DNA of 64,000 bases from assembly GCA_963850425.1 (NCBI GenBank), contig CAWKLF010000001.1, positions 1,674,001 through 1,738,000 on the forward strand, in the 5' to 3' direction. The DNA comes from Gp1-AA133 sp963850425 (lineage in GTDB: Bacteria; Acidobacteriota; Terriglobia; Terriglobales; Acidobacteriaceae). The position numbers and the translations under genes are program-made. This document shows, piece after piece, positions 17,101-26,307 of the stretch. The stretch's first letter is position 1, and every line of letters begins with the position of its first letter. The notes under the pieces are model-generated. The model had not been told where the DNA came from, ran no database searches, and saw only the letters and a program-made list of their open reading frames with translations.

Positions 17101-17114
17101 TTGATTTTCATCAA
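17101..17114. promoter_or_regulatory. FNR/CRP-family binding site
   Basis: TTGATTTTCATCAA is a perfect match to the FNR-type consensus TTGATNNNNATCAA. Its centre lies about 87 bases before the yceI start codon and about 180 bases upstream of hpnH in the opposite direction, so either could be its target. The rest of the 265-base gap has no obvious gene. Confidence 0.65.
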
Positions 17115-17193
17115 AATACGCACGCTTGGACTGTTTCAACCCTGACTTTATTGGATTGCCGGGCTGAATGAACAAATCATCTGAAAGGCAGAA

Positions 17194-17790
17194 ATGAAAA
17201 TTCTTCGTCCTGTAGTTCTCGCAGTCCTGGTGTCATTGGCCGGCCTGGCTTGGGCACAAACCTCCAATTGGATCATCGATTCCAAGCACTCGACCGCTCA
17301 GTTCACCGTGCGCCACATGGGCATCTCGAACGTGAGTGGAAATTTCACAGTGGTGTCGGGTACCGCCATTTTGAACGAGAAGGACATCACGCAGTCGCAG
17401 GTGAACGCCGTGATCGATGTGAACTCGGTAGACACCCGGGTTCCGGATCGTGACAAGGATCTCCGAAGCGCGAATTTCTTCGATGCGGAGAAGTACCCGA
17501 CGATGGAGTTCAAATCGAAGCGGATTGTGGACAATGGCGGGAAGTTACAGATGGTCGGGGATCTGACCATGCATGGCACGACGCGCGAGATCACGCTCGA
17601 TCTGGACTCGCCGACTGCGGCGCTGACCGACAACTCTGGCAATCAGAGGCGAGGATTTTCGGCATCGACCACGATCAACCGGAAGGACTTCGGCGTGGTG
17701 TGGAGTCATAGCTTAAAATCAGGAGAAGCAGTGGTCAGCGACAACGTGAAGATTCAGATCGATGTGGAGCTGGTGAAAAACAAGGGGTAG
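17194..17790 (+). CDS. YceI-family periplasmic lipid-binding protein
   Basis: 198 residues: a signal peptide (MKILRPVVLAVLVSLAGLAWAQ) and one YceI domain. It begins WIIDSKHSTAQFTVRHMGISNVSG, then NEKDITQSQVNAVIDVNSVDT, RDKDLRSANFFDAEKYPTM and LTMHGTTREI. YceI proteins form an extended lipocalin-like barrel binding isoprenoid or fatty-acid molecules in the periplasm. A weak AAAGGCAG site lies before the ATG. A perfect FNR-type box is upstream, which suggests oxygen- or redox-controlled expression. Confidence 0.9.
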   Translation: MKILRPVVLAVLVSLAGLAWAQTSNWIIDSKHSTAQFTVRHMGISNVSGNFTVVSGTAILNEKDITQSQVNAVIDVNSVDTRVPDRDKDLRSANFFDAEKYPTMEFKSKRIVDNGGKLQMVGDLTMHGTTREITLDLDSPTAALTDNSGNQRRGFSASTTINRKDFGVVWSHSLKSGEAVVSDNVKIQIDVELVKNKG

Positions 17791-17850
17791 GGCGCGGGCA
17801 GCCGGCTTAGAAATCCTTTTGAGCTGGTAGCGCCGCCAGCGGACGCGGGG

Positions 17851-17900
17851 TCCTTCGACTGCGTTCGGCTGCCGCCTCACTTCGCTCAGGATGACAATGC
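17851..17900. repeat. Dispersed intergenic repeat (HPERSEGP type)
   Basis: TCCTTCGACTGCGTTCGGCT continuing to CTTCGCTCAGGATGACAATG. It closely matches the fragments at 3597-3640 and 3683-3709, here as one continuous copy. It lies in the 179-base gap between yceI and ilvD. Confidence 0.75.
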
Positions 17901-17969
17901 AGAGAGAGCTGCTGGGCGGTCGCTGGACGGCCGAGGCGGCCGTCCCTCCATTGTCCTTTCACGAATGAG

Positions 17970-19644
17970 TCAGCGCGGTTTGGTGATCGCGCCTTCGGAC
18001 GCCGAATGCACCAGTGCCGCGTACTTGGCGAACACGCCCGCCGGATACTTCGGCTTAGGCGCTTTCCATTCTGCCATGCGATGCTTCAGGGTCGCGTCGT
18101 TGATCTCAATTTCTAATTTGCGCTGGTTGATGTCGATGTGGATGGTGTCGCCTTCGTGAAGGGCGGCGATTGGGCCTCCCAACGCGGCTTCCGGCGAGAC
18201 GTGGCCGATCATGAGGCCGCGGGTGGCGCCGGAGAAGCGGCCGTCGGTGAGCAGCGCGACTGAGTCGCCCAATCCCTCGCCCACTATTGCCGCCGTGACG
18301 CCCAGCATTTCGCGCATTCCCGGACCGCCTTTCGGTCCTTCGTTGCGGATGACGACAACATCTCCCGCTTTAATCTGCTTGCTGGTGACGGCGGTCATGG
18401 CGGCTTCCTCGGACTCGAAGATGCGCGCCGGGCCCCGGTGGGTCAGGCGCTCGTGGCCGCTGATCTTCACCACGCAGCCTTCCGGCGCGATGTTGCCGTG
18501 CAGGATGACGAGGCCTCCGGTTTTCTTCAGCGGCTGATCGAGCGGCGCGATGACGGGCTGGCCGGGAGTTTCTTTCGCCTCGCTGGCCTCCTCGGCGAAA
18601 GTTCTTCCGGTCACGGTCATCGCCGATCCCTGCGCTAATTTTCCATCGAGCAGGCGCTTGGCGATGACGGGGATGCCTCCGGCTTTGTCGACGTCGGCGG
18701 CGACATATTTGCCTGCAGGCTTCAGATTCGCTAGCAGCGGCGTGCGCTCGCTGACTTTCTGGAAGTCGTCGATGGCAAGCGGCACGCCCATTTCGCGCGC
18801 GATCGCCAGCAGGTGCAGGACGGCGTTGGTCGATCCTCCGGTGCAGGCGACGCCGGCGATCGCATTCTCGAAAGCTGCGCCGCGTCAGGATGTCTTTCGG
18901 CGTGATGCCTTTCTGCAGCAGATTAATAACAACCTCGCCGCATTTAAACGCGACTTCATCTTTGCGGGCGTCCATGGCGGGAACTCCGTTGAATCCCATG
19001 GGCGAGAGGCCGATCAACTCCATCACCGTCGACATCGTGTTGGCCGTGTATTGTCCGCCGCACGCGCCTGCGCCCGGGCACGCGACATTTTCGAGTTCGA
19101 GCAACTCGGCGTCGGTCATCTTGCCGGCAGCGTTTGCGCCGACCGCTTCGAACACATCCTGAATGGTGACGTCTTTGCCGCGATACACGCCGGGCGCGAT
19201 CGTGCCGCCGTAGAGCACGAGGCCGGGGAGATTCATGCGGGCCAGCGCCATGGCGGCCGCAGGGATGGTCTTGTCGCAGCCTACGACGCAGACGACGGCG
19301 TCGAAGAGTTGGCCGCGGCAGACCAGTTCGATCGAATCGGCAATGACTTCGCGGCTGACCAGCGAGGCCTTCATGCCTTCGGTGCCCATGGTTTCGCCGT
19401 CGCTGATGGCGATGGTATTGAACTCCATGGGCGTGCCGCCCGCGGCGCGAATGCCTTCCTTCACCTTGGCCGAGAGGCGGCGCAGGTGGAAGTTGCAGGG
19501 CATGGTTTCGATCCAGGTGTTGGCGACGCCGATGAGAGGCTTGCGGAGATCGTCGTCGGAGAAGCCGATCGCCTTGAACATGGCGCGCGCCGGAGCGCGG
19601 TCGCGCCCGTCGGTGATACCGCGGCTGCGATGCTTGAGATCCAT
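17970..19644 (-). pseudogene. ilvD: Dihydroxyacid dehydratase, broken by one frameshift
   Basis: IlvD dehydrates 2,3-dihydroxy acids to 2-oxo acids in isoleucine and valine synthesis. The N-terminal half (from ATG 19644) carries Cys motifs CVVGCDKT and CPGAGACGGQYTANTMS. The frame then shifts near 18880: after PKDILTR the zero frame gives nonsense, while a neighbouring frame resumes with ENAIAGVACTGGSTNAVLH and continues through MGVPLAIDDFQKV to the normal C-terminus with SDGRFSGATRG. One extra C in a CGCCGCG context explains it. Repaired length is 557 residues, the family norm. It could be a sequencing or assembly error rather than true loss; ilvC nearby is also broken. Confidence 0.85.
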
Positions 19645-19751
19645 AGGGGTAGAAGATTACGACAAGGGAGCTTGAAAGGAGAAATCCGGGCTCTCGTGGT
19701 TTTGACCGCGATGTTCAGCGATCACCCCGGTGGATCAGTGAGCGCTATCGC

Positions 19752-20189
19752 ATGGTTACCACAGTTAGGGTCACTTTCTATCATAGGTTCTATATGGTAT
19801 TGGTATGCACGAGAGTACCCGAAGTGTCGGCCGGTCACTGCAAGAACCCGCTGGCTCGCGATCTTAACAGGGTGTGTCGCAGCGATTACTGGTGCGTGAG
19901 TGTCTCCTTGCTTTTCCCGATTGTTCCGAGCATCCTGATCTTCGGAGCGATCGCGCAACCTCATTTTCATCGCTCGGGCTTCCGGCTCATGTTGGTGGGT
20001 GCCTTCTTTCTAAGCCTCTGGGTGCTTCCAATCGGAGCCGGTGTACTCTTGGGGTCCTTCAAAACGCTCCGCTTGTATCAAGATTTCAACCTGGTAGCGG
20101 GGACACTCGGCTGGGCGGTGTCATTCTTGCTACTCGCTTGGTGTGACACGGTGCTCATGATCGAGGGCCGCAAGTTAAGGCTATTCTGA
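19752..20189 (+). CDS. Small membrane protein of unknown function
   Basis: Up to 145 residues; the true start may be a later GTG or ATG. Three hydrophobic helices are visible: VSLLFPIVPSILIFGAIA, LMLVGAFFLSLWVLPIGAG and TLGWAVSFLLLAWCDTVLMI. It lies between ilvC and ilvD on the opposite strand, so it splits what might otherwise be a contiguous ilv block. No family was recognised. Codon use is less GC-rich at third positions than its neighbours, so expression is uncertain. Confidence 0.45.
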   Translation: MVTTVRVTFYHRFYMVLVCTRVPEVSAGHCKNPLARDLNRVCRSDYWCVSVSLLFPIVPSILIFGAIAQPHFHRSGFRLMLVGAFFLSLWVLPIGAGVLLGSFKTLRLYQDFNLVAGTLGWAVSFLLLAWCDTVLMIEGRKLRLF

Positions 20190-20310
20190 GCCGCTGTTCG
20201 TTACTGGCGATCGTCTTGCACGCTGGGCATATCGATGCCGCGGTGGCTGGCGGCGATCAGGATGCGCACTGAGGAGCCTTGCTCTTGTAGCGAACGTGAA
20301 ATCCAAAGCC

Positions 20311-20389
20311 GATTTCAGATTGCAGATTTAAGATTTCAGAATGAACATCCCACGAAGTTCACTTGATTTCCAATCTGCAATCTGAAATC
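20311..20389. repeat. Inverted repeat with 18-bp perfect arms
   Basis: GATTTCAGATTGCAGATT at 20311-20328 is mirrored by AATCTGCAATCTGAAATC at 20372-20389, with a second short ATTTCAGA/TCTGAAAT pair around them. It sits in the short gap downstream of ilvC. No poly-T follows the right arm, so it looks like an intergenic repeat rather than a terminator. Confidence 0.75.
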
Positions 20390-20405
20390 GAAAATCTGAA
20401 ATCCT

Positions 20406-21476
20406 TTACGCGTTCACGACCTTCGGCTCGGGCTCTTGTGCGGGCTTAGCTTTCTTCGCGTCCTTGTGCAGCCACGACATCATGCCGCGCAGCTTGGCGC
20501 CGACTTCCTCGATGGGGTGCTTCTTCTCGGCGTCGCGCAGGGCGGCGAATTTTTTGCCGCCGGCTTTGTTTTCTTCGATCCACTCGCGGGCGAAGGTTCC
20601 GTCCTGAATGCGTGCCAGGATTTCTTTCATCTTGGTGCGGGTCTCGTCGCCGACCACCATGTTGCCGCGGGTGAGGTCGCCATACTCGGCGGTGTTCGAG
20701 ATCGAGTAGCGCATGCGCGCCAGGCCGCCTTCGTAGATCAGGTCGACGATCAACTTCATTTCGTGCAGGCACTCGAAGTAGGCGACTTCGGGCTGGTAGC
20801 CGGCTTCAACCAGCGTCTCGAAGCCTTTCTTGATCAGTGACGTGAGGCCGCCGCACAGGACTGCCTGCTCGCCGAACAGGTCGCTCTCCGTTTCTTCTTT
20901 GAAGGTGGTCTGCAGAACGCCGGCACGGGTTGAGCCGATGCCGTACGCGTAGCACAATGCGTTTTCGTGGGCGCGGCCGCGTGGCATCCTGATGGATGGC
21001 GAGCAGCGACGGAACTCCGCGGCCCTCGGTATAAATGCGACGGACCAGATGGCCCGGGCTCTTGGGCGCGATCATGACGACGTCGACGTCGTTAGGCGGC
21101 TGGATGGTCTTGAAGTGAATGCTGAAGCCGTGCGAGACGCCCAGCACTTTGCCGGGATGGAGGTACGGCTTGATCTGCGACTCGTAGAGTTCGCCCTGGG
21201 TCTCGTCGGGCGTGAGGATCTGGATCCAGTCGGCGCGCTTGGCGGCCTCATCGGGCGCGACCACGACCATGCCGTCGGCTTTGGCTTGCTGAGCGGAGGG
21301 CCGGTTGGGGTCGAGGCCACGATCACTTTGTATCCGCTGTCGCGGAGGTTTTGGGCCTGGGCGTGGCCCTGGCTGCCATATCCCAGGATCGCGATGGTCT
21401 TGCCTTTCAGTGCATTCGGGTTTGCATCTTTTTCGTAAAAAACTGTAGCCACGGGAAACTCCTCATTTAGTGACAA
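20406..21476 (-). pseudogene. ilvC: Ketol-acid reductoisomerase, broken by two frameshifts
   Basis: IlvC reduces and isomerises acetohydroxy acids in branched-chain amino acid synthesis. The N-terminus (ATG 21476) has the NAD(P) motif ILGYGSQGHAQAQNLRDSG. The frame breaks near 21307-21310, where one G appears lost from a GGGG run (plus strand); the next frame reads ADGMVVVAPDEAAKRADWIQI. A second break near 20980 (one extra base in GGCCGCGT) shifts into GRAHENALCYAYGIGS and the conserved C-terminal KARI domain with ETESDLFGEQAVLCGG. Opposite-sign indels restore a 356-residue frame, near the class I norm. True decay and sequencing error cannot be separated here. Confidence 0.85.
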
Positions 21477-21542
21477 GGGGAGACACGGCAGCCCTTGGAA
21501 TATCCGGTCAGGGTAACAGAAGGGCGAAGCGTAAGACCGAAA

Positions 21543-21560
21543 ACCGACCGGTCGGTCGGT
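21543..21560. promoter_or_regulatory. TetR-type operator candidate
   Basis: ACCGACCGGTCGGT (21543-21556) is a perfect palindrome, extended by CGGT. It matches the ACCGACCNNTCGGT-like sites of TetR regulators of fatty-acid degradation such as Thermus PfmR. It is about 70 bases upstream of ilvC and about 770 bases upstream of the TetR gene, so a direct link to either is inferred only. Confidence 0.5.
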
Positions 21561-21728
21561 AAAGGCTTATGGTACCCGGGAAGATTTGGGTGTGTCAAGG
21601 CTTGGGCCTAGTCTCTGGGCTTTAGGGCTCTAGAAGGAGATTGAGGGGCGGGAAGTTGAACTCATGCTGCGAGGCTACGAGGTGCTTATTCGCAGAACGC
21701 TTGATTCCGTCACTGGCGATCCTCAGTA

Positions 21729-22124
21729 TTAAGAACTGGTGGGGCGTGTCCTCCATTCAACTACAGCAGCCAAAACCGATGTCGACCCAATGGACAGTAG
21801 CAGCAGAGCTGGGTTGCGCAGTGGTGCTACGTATAGAGCAATTGCCAGCGGAAATACGAGAAAAAGCAGGTTAAAGCAAATTACATGCAGTAGGCTCTTC
21901 GTGTGCCAACACTTCTCGAGAACGTGGAATCGAGCTGTTCTTGCGAACAAACGCAGTGTGACGTAATAGATCATGAGAAAAGCGAGTGATACTCGCGGCC
22001 TCCAACCTCCGTTTACTAGCAACTCCCACAGTTCCGGTACCATTTTCCAGAGCACCAGCCCAGCAACCACTACTAGGAGACTGAAGAAAAATACGCGGTA
22101 GACGCGCTCCCATCTTTCCAGCAT
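21729..22124 (-). CDS. Small membrane protein of unknown function
   Basis: 131 residues from the ATG at 22124 (an in-frame start at 22169 is possible). Hydrophobic segments are VFFFSLLVVVAGLVLWKM, AFLMIYYVTLRLF, LLHVICFNLLFLVFPLAIALYV and ALLLLSIGSTSVLAAVV, so about four membrane spans. No conserved motif was recognised. It lies in a loose region between ilvC and the TetR gene. Confidence 0.5.
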   Translation of the reverse strand: MLERWERVYRVFFFSLLVVVAGLVLWKMVPELWELLVNGGWRPRVSLAFLMIYYVTLRLFARTARFHVLEKCWHTKSLLHVICFNLLFLVFPLAIALYVAPLRNPALLLLSIGSTSVLAAVVEWRTRPTSS

Positions 22125-22326
22125 AGACAAGCCTCCGCTCACGGACACAGGCCGCAGGAACAATACCATTGAGCAGAAAACATGTCTGTGATGCAGCCAG
22201 ACTGGCGCAACACCTCCATTGCCAAGAACCCTCCCGGCCGGCTCCAGTACCTGGAACCGAATTTTTTTGCTAAAGCTCAGAGCCTAGAGCCCAGAGCCTA
22301 GAGCCCAAATTTGTTACCATGTCGCC

Positions 22327-22914
22327 GTGACTCGCGAAGCTACTCTCGACTCCCGCCAGGACATTCTCCGGACCGCTGCCCGACTTTTTCAGCAGCGCGG
22401 CTATGACGCGACTTCCATGAACGACGTGGCTGCGGCGCTTAAGCTCAGCAAGGGTGGCCTGTACCACCACTTCCAGAGCAAGGATGAGATGCTGTTTCAC
22501 ATCATGAACCACGCGCTCGACATCACCGAGGAGCGGGTGGTCAAGGCGGTGCGTGGCGTGCAGAGTCCCGAAGAGCGTCTGCGCATGCTGATTCGCCTGC
22601 ACATAGAAGTGGTGTTGAGCGTGCGCGACCGCGAAGTTACGGTCATGTTGCACGAAAATCATCCCCTCCCGCCGTCGCTGCGCAAGCAGATCAATCTGCG
22701 CAAGAAGGATTACATCCACTTCGTAGAAGGTGTGATCGCGGATGTGCAGCGGCAGAAAGGGTCGAAGGCGACCGTTTCGCCGCGGGCCGCCGCCCTGGCG
22801 CTGCTCGGGATGATCAACTGGATCTACCAGTGGTATAAGCCCGAAGGCCGCCTGCAGGCGCAGGATCTGATCCCGCAATACACAGAGTTGCTGTTTGCGG
22901 GAGCATTTTTGTAA
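22327..22914 (+). CDS. TetR-family transcriptional regulator (FadR/KstR2-like)
   Basis: 195 residues. Residues 8-55 are the DNA-binding helix-turn-helix: ILRTAARLFQQRGYDATSMNDVAAALKLSKGG and then YHHFQSKDEML. The ligand domain (residues 60-195) includes RLRMLIRLHIEVVLSV and MINWIYQWYKPEGRL, similar to regulators of acyl-CoA or steroid metabolism. The start is GTG at 22327. A cupin gene follows after 34 bases on the same strand. A TetR-like palindrome lies upstream of ilvC. The inducer is unknown, with acyl-CoA the best guess. Confidence 0.85.
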   Translation: MTREATLDSRQDILRTAARLFQQRGYDATSMNDVAAALKLSKGGLYHHFQSKDEMLFHIMNHALDITEERVVKAVRGVQSPEERLRMLIRLHIEVVLSVRDREVTVMLHENHPLPPSLRKQINLRKKDYIHFVEGVIADVQRQKGSKATVSPRAAALALLGMINWIYQWYKPEGRLQAQDLIPQYTELLFAGAFL

Positions 22915-22948
22915 ATTCAGGTGGCAGCAGAATTCCTGACAGGAAAGC

Positions 22949-23278
22949 ATGACGCCGCCAAACTTCTACGATCTCCCCACCGTTTCGGCCGAGCGTGCCC
23001 AGGCCGGCAAACTTTATAAAGAATTCATCCGCGTCCCGCTGTTGAGCGTTGGAGTTTACGTTCTGCCCGCGGGAGGGACTGATCCGCAAAAGCCGCACCG
23101 GGAAGACGAAGTCTATTACGTGGTTCGCGGACGCGCCCGCATGCGCGTGGGAGAGGAAGAGCAGGTTGTCAAAGCGGGCAGTGTGATCTTCGTGGCGGGA
23201 AAAGTCGAGCACCGGTTCTTCGATATCAGCGAGGAACTGGAGGTGCTGGTCTTCTTTGCGCCTGCTGAAACATCCTAG
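22949..23278 (+). CDS. Cupin-domain protein
   Basis: 109 residues containing a single cupin barrel. Motif 1 reads PHREDEVYYVVRGRARMRVG with the expected His and Glu ligands, and motif 2 reads GSVIFVAGKVEHRF with the second His. Such small cupins bind a metal and may be dioxygenases, isomerases or sensors. It lies 34 bases after the TetR gene and is probably co-transcribed. The substrate is unknown. Confidence 0.8.
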   Translation: MTPPNFYDLPTVSAERAQAGKLYKEFIRVPLLSVGVYVLPAGGTDPQKPHREDEVYYVVRGRARMRVGEEEQVVKAGSVIFVAGKVEHRFFDISEELEVLVFFAPAETS

Positions 23279-23409
23279 CGAGTGACTTCCTCGGACTCAG
23301 GCGCAAATGGTGGGATGTCTGCGGGCGTTTTTTGCGTATTTGCGATCGAGCGCGGGCTGGTGGTCTGAGGTAGAGCAGATCTACGTCGACGGTATCGCGA
23401 CCTCAAGGC

Positions 23410-23651
23410 AAAATCTTAAAACGCAGAGAACGCGCGCAGAGGACGCAGAGAACCGAGGCAAAACGCAGAGAACCGAGGCAGAAGCAGAGAACCAAGGCAG
23501 AAGCAGAGAACCGGCGCAGAGGACCCAGAGAACCCACGCAGAGAACGCAGAGAGTGGACGCCTGAGCCTCGATTGTCACGAAACCAACTTATGCGGACCT
23601 TCTCTGCGGCCTCTGCGGCATTCCTCTGCGTCCTCTGCGGTTTAAGATTTT
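23410..23651. repeat. Repeat element with inverted ends and internal degenerate tandem repeats
   Basis: The left end AAAATCTTAAAACGCAGAG (23410 on) is mirrored by the right end CTGCGGTTTAAGATTTT (to 23651). Between them lie degenerate tandem copies of CGCAGAGAACCGAGGCA in one direction, and CTCTGCGGCCTCTGCGGC in the other. A related arrangement occurs at 40290-40365. It fills the 434-base gap between the cupin and the ferredoxin reductase gene. The open frames here are repeat artefacts. Confidence 0.75.
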
Positions 23652-23712
23652 TCACCCACAAAGTTCCCTCGGGTCCACAGGCGCCGCACATTTCTGTTCG
23701 AAGCAAGAAATG

Positions 23713-24495
23713 CTAGGCCCGCGCCACCATCTCTTTGGACGGGACCCAATAAATCTCCTCACGCAGGAATTCCTTGGAGAAGCCTATGCGCTTCAGGATG
23801 CCTTTTCCGTGCTCGATCATCTCGGGGTGGCCGCACAGGTAGCCGACGCCGTTTTCCCCGGTCACTCCCCACTGATCGGCGTACTTGCGAATCAGTTCAT
23901 CGACGCGCCCGATCTCGCCTTTCCAGTTGGGATCGTCCCAGGGACGGCTGACGGTGGGCACATACTGCAGCCAGGGTACCTCCTCGGCATACTTCTGCAG
24001 TTCCTCAACGTAACCGAGTTCCCAGGAACGGCTCGCACCATTGAGCAGAAACAGCTTGTGTTCGCCCTGGAACTTGCCTTCCTTCCAGTCTCGATACAAG
24101 GTGCGCACGAAGCTGACGTAAGGCGCAACTCCGGTCACCGTACAGACCAGCAAATGATTCTTGCGGCCGCTGGCCGTATCGAGCACAAAGCGTCCCTTGG
24201 AGGCTTTGCGCATGAGCAATTCGTCGCCGGTCTGGAGCGCGTGAATCTGCGGAGTGAGCTCGCCGTGCGGCACCAGTTCGAAAAAGAACTCGATTTCGTT
24301 TTCGTACGGAGACGACGCGATCGAATACGGCCGCTCCGAACGTTTCTCCTCGCCCTCGATTCCCAAGGTGGCGTATTGCCCGGGGGTGAACTTGAAGTCT
24401 GCTCCCGGATCGATGCGGATCATCCAAAGCTCGGGGGCCAGATCGACGCGCTTGGTGATGCGCGCCCGGTAATGCTTGTCGCTGATGGTGGTCAT
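23713..24495 (-). CDS. Ferredoxin--NADP+ reductase
   Basis: 260 residues from the ATG at 24495. The FAD domain has ERPYSIASSPYENEIEFF (the RxYS FAD-binding motif) near residue 55, with a GELTPQIHALQTGDELLM block. The NADP domain has VCTVTGVAPYVSFVRTL near residue 115 and ends with GYLCGHPEMIEHGKGIL. The family passes electrons between ferredoxin or flavodoxin and NADP. The short C-terminal Trp/Val stretch resembles bacterial (FPR-type) rather than plastid enzymes. It appears to be alone in its transcript; a ferredoxin gene is not adjacent. Confidence 0.85.
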   Translation of the reverse strand: MTTISDKHYRARITKRVDLAPELWMIRIDPGADFKFTPGQYATLGIEGEEKRSERPYSIASSPYENEIEFFFELVPHGELTPQIHALQTGDELLMRKASKGRFVLDTASGRKNHLLVCTVTGVAPYVSFVRTLYRDWKEGKFQGEHKLFLLNGASRSWELGYVEELQKYAEEVPWLQYVPTVSRPWDDPNWKGEIGRVDELIRKYADQWGVTGENGVGYLCGHPEMIEHGKGILKRIGFSKEFLREEIYWVPSKEMVARA

Positions 24496-24709
24496 AGGAA
24501 ATTCCCTTGTCGAGGTTACTCCCCTTACAGACGCGGAATCGTTCCAAAAAGATGTCATAGATTGAACGATACGGCAAACCCCGAGCCCTCTGTCCCATTT
24601 GCGAACTAGTCATTAGTTCATTACTGAAGGACATTCTGTCGTGGGAAAAACGGAGGCCTCAGCCGTACCTGAGGCAGGAACTGACGATAGATGATGCGGG
24701 GCCGCGCGC

Positions 24710-26035
24710 TTACTGGCCGATCTCGCTGATGCTGGGAGAGGAGTTCCCGGTGGGTGACGCGGAGCGGAGTTTTTCGATGTTAGAGAGGGTGGTCGTCCAC
24801 GCCTTCTTGTTGCGCTTGGTGTAGATCGGCGCATTCAGGTTGGCGTAAAACTCCAGGATGTTTTCCTGCAGTTGGGGTGTCAAATGTTCAAAGTTTTTGT
24901 CAGCCAACTGGTTCAACAAGCGTTCGTAGGCTTTATCAGTGAGCGAATATTCTCCGGCCTTGGTGGCGAGGCCGGTGTCGCAATCTTTGTTGGCCAACTT
25001 TAGATCTTGCACGCGAGTATCGTGCAGCCGTTTGTCGTAGTCCTCCACCGTGGTATTCACGCTCTTGATATACATGTCCTCGGTCTTTTGGGTGGGAATT
25101 TTAAAACTTAGTGCGCTGAAAGGCCCAACCTTGGGAACGATGCGGAGGAAGAACGCCAGGATGCGCGTACCCACTCCCGGTTTGCGATATCCCTTGCCCC
25201 ACTCTTTTTCGTACTGCTTCCGCGAAAGGTAATAGAGGAACTTCTTCTTGTCGAAATTCGGCGTGTCTTTGACGATGGACTGCTTGCGTGCCAGGAGCGC
25301 AACCCTGGTCATCTCGGGAATCACGATGCTGATCGATCGGCGGAACGTGCCGATAGCGAGATCGGTGCTGCCGAACACGTTTTCTAACTGCAGCCCGTAG
25401 GTGCGATAAAACGTGCGGTTCAGCAAATCCTTCGAGACTTCGAAGCCGATGAAATCGTGGTAAGTATCCGAGGTATAGCGGTTCTTTGCGACCTGCACCA
25501 TGTCGAATCCGAATTCAGTCCGGATGTGTGCCTTGGGATTGTCGGCATAGGTGGCTCGTTCCCCGTACTTCTTCGCCAACTTGGGGAATTCCATGGTCAC
25601 GACGCGATTGATAACCGGATGCCCGCTGTTGTCCGCCGAGTAGTGGGAGAGTGCGCCCAGGGCAAAAGCGTATTCGTTGAGGTCAGAGGACTCCTGAATC
25701 ATGATTACGACGAAGTCTCCACTACGCACGTAGTGCACCAGGTCGCTGAAATACTTGTTGCCGAACGGATAGTAGCCCATGTCCTGAACCAGCGATCCGC
25801 CATAGGCATAGGCATGCGCCTTCCGCAAATCTTCCTCGGTAGCTTCGGGGAAGCGCTTTTTCAGAAGCGGTTGGATCTGATCCTTCCAGAGGAGGTCGAC
25901 GATTTCTTCGTGCGTGAGAACCGAGTAAGCAGGACAGAAATGGGTCGCCGACAGAAACAGAAACAACAGCAGCGCGGCTCGCAATGGTCGCGCTGTCCTC
26001 ATCTTGCTGGCGAGTTGGGTTAGCGTGGCTCTCAT
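24710..26035 (-). CDS. Secreted zinc-dependent phospholipase C-like protein
   Basis: 441 residues. The mature N-terminus AYSVLTHEEIVDLLW continues to an Asp/His-rich core, LVQDMGYYPFGNKYFSDLVHYVRSGDF and FALGALSHYSADNSGHP. This matches the zinc-dependent phospholipase C family (S1/P1-nuclease fold), with its His and Asp ligands. Starts at 26071, 26035 and 26002 are all in frame; the signal peptide MRTARPLRAALLLFLFLSATHF fits the last best. It probably acts outside the cytoplasm on phospholipid or nucleic acid. The C-terminal 220 residues have no recognised motif. Confidence 0.75.
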   Translation of the reverse strand: MRATLTQLASKMRTARPLRAALLLFLFLSATHFCPAYSVLTHEEIVDLLWKDQIQPLLKKRFPEATEEDLRKAHAYAYGGSLVQDMGYYPFGNKYFSDLVHYVRSGDFVVIMIQESSDLNEYAFALGALSHYSADNSGHPVINRVVTMEFPKLAKKYGERATYADNPKAHIRTEFGFDMVQVAKNRYTSDTYHDFIGFEVSKDLLNRTFYRTYGLQLENVFGSTDLAIGTFRRSISIVIPEMTRVALLARKQSIVKDTPNFDKKKFLYYLSRKQYEKEWGKGYRKPGVGTRILAFFLRIVPKVGPFSALSFKIPTQKTEDMYIKSVNTTVEDYDKRLHDTRVQDLKLANKDCDTGLATKAGEYSLTDKAYERLLNQLADKNFEHLTPQLQENILEFYANLNAPIYTKRNKKAWTTTLSNIEKLRSASPTGNSSPSISEIGQ

Positions 26036-26307
26036 GCCGGGATGAGCAGCCAGTAGGATGCGGTACCGCAAAACCCCGGCGACTTTTTATTACGGCCTCA
26101 ACGTCAACAGAATAAAGGCACTTGGTACATTCAACGGATGCTCAGACTCGGCCACCTCTGCGTTGTTGGATTATTGCCCTGAGAATCCTGGAACGCGGAG
26201 GCCTGAGAGAGATTTCCCAGGAGTCGCTGGCGGTTTGATTTTGCGGGCCGCATTCGTGTTAGCCCGTGGATGCGGCCGGACCCACGAATATCAACACCGG
26301 GTGCGGC

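Noticed and set aside
23307..23645. 112-codon open frame in the CGCAGAG repeat region
   Set aside because: Its translation (TQRTRAEDAENRGKTQRTEAE) is simply the repeat read in one frame.
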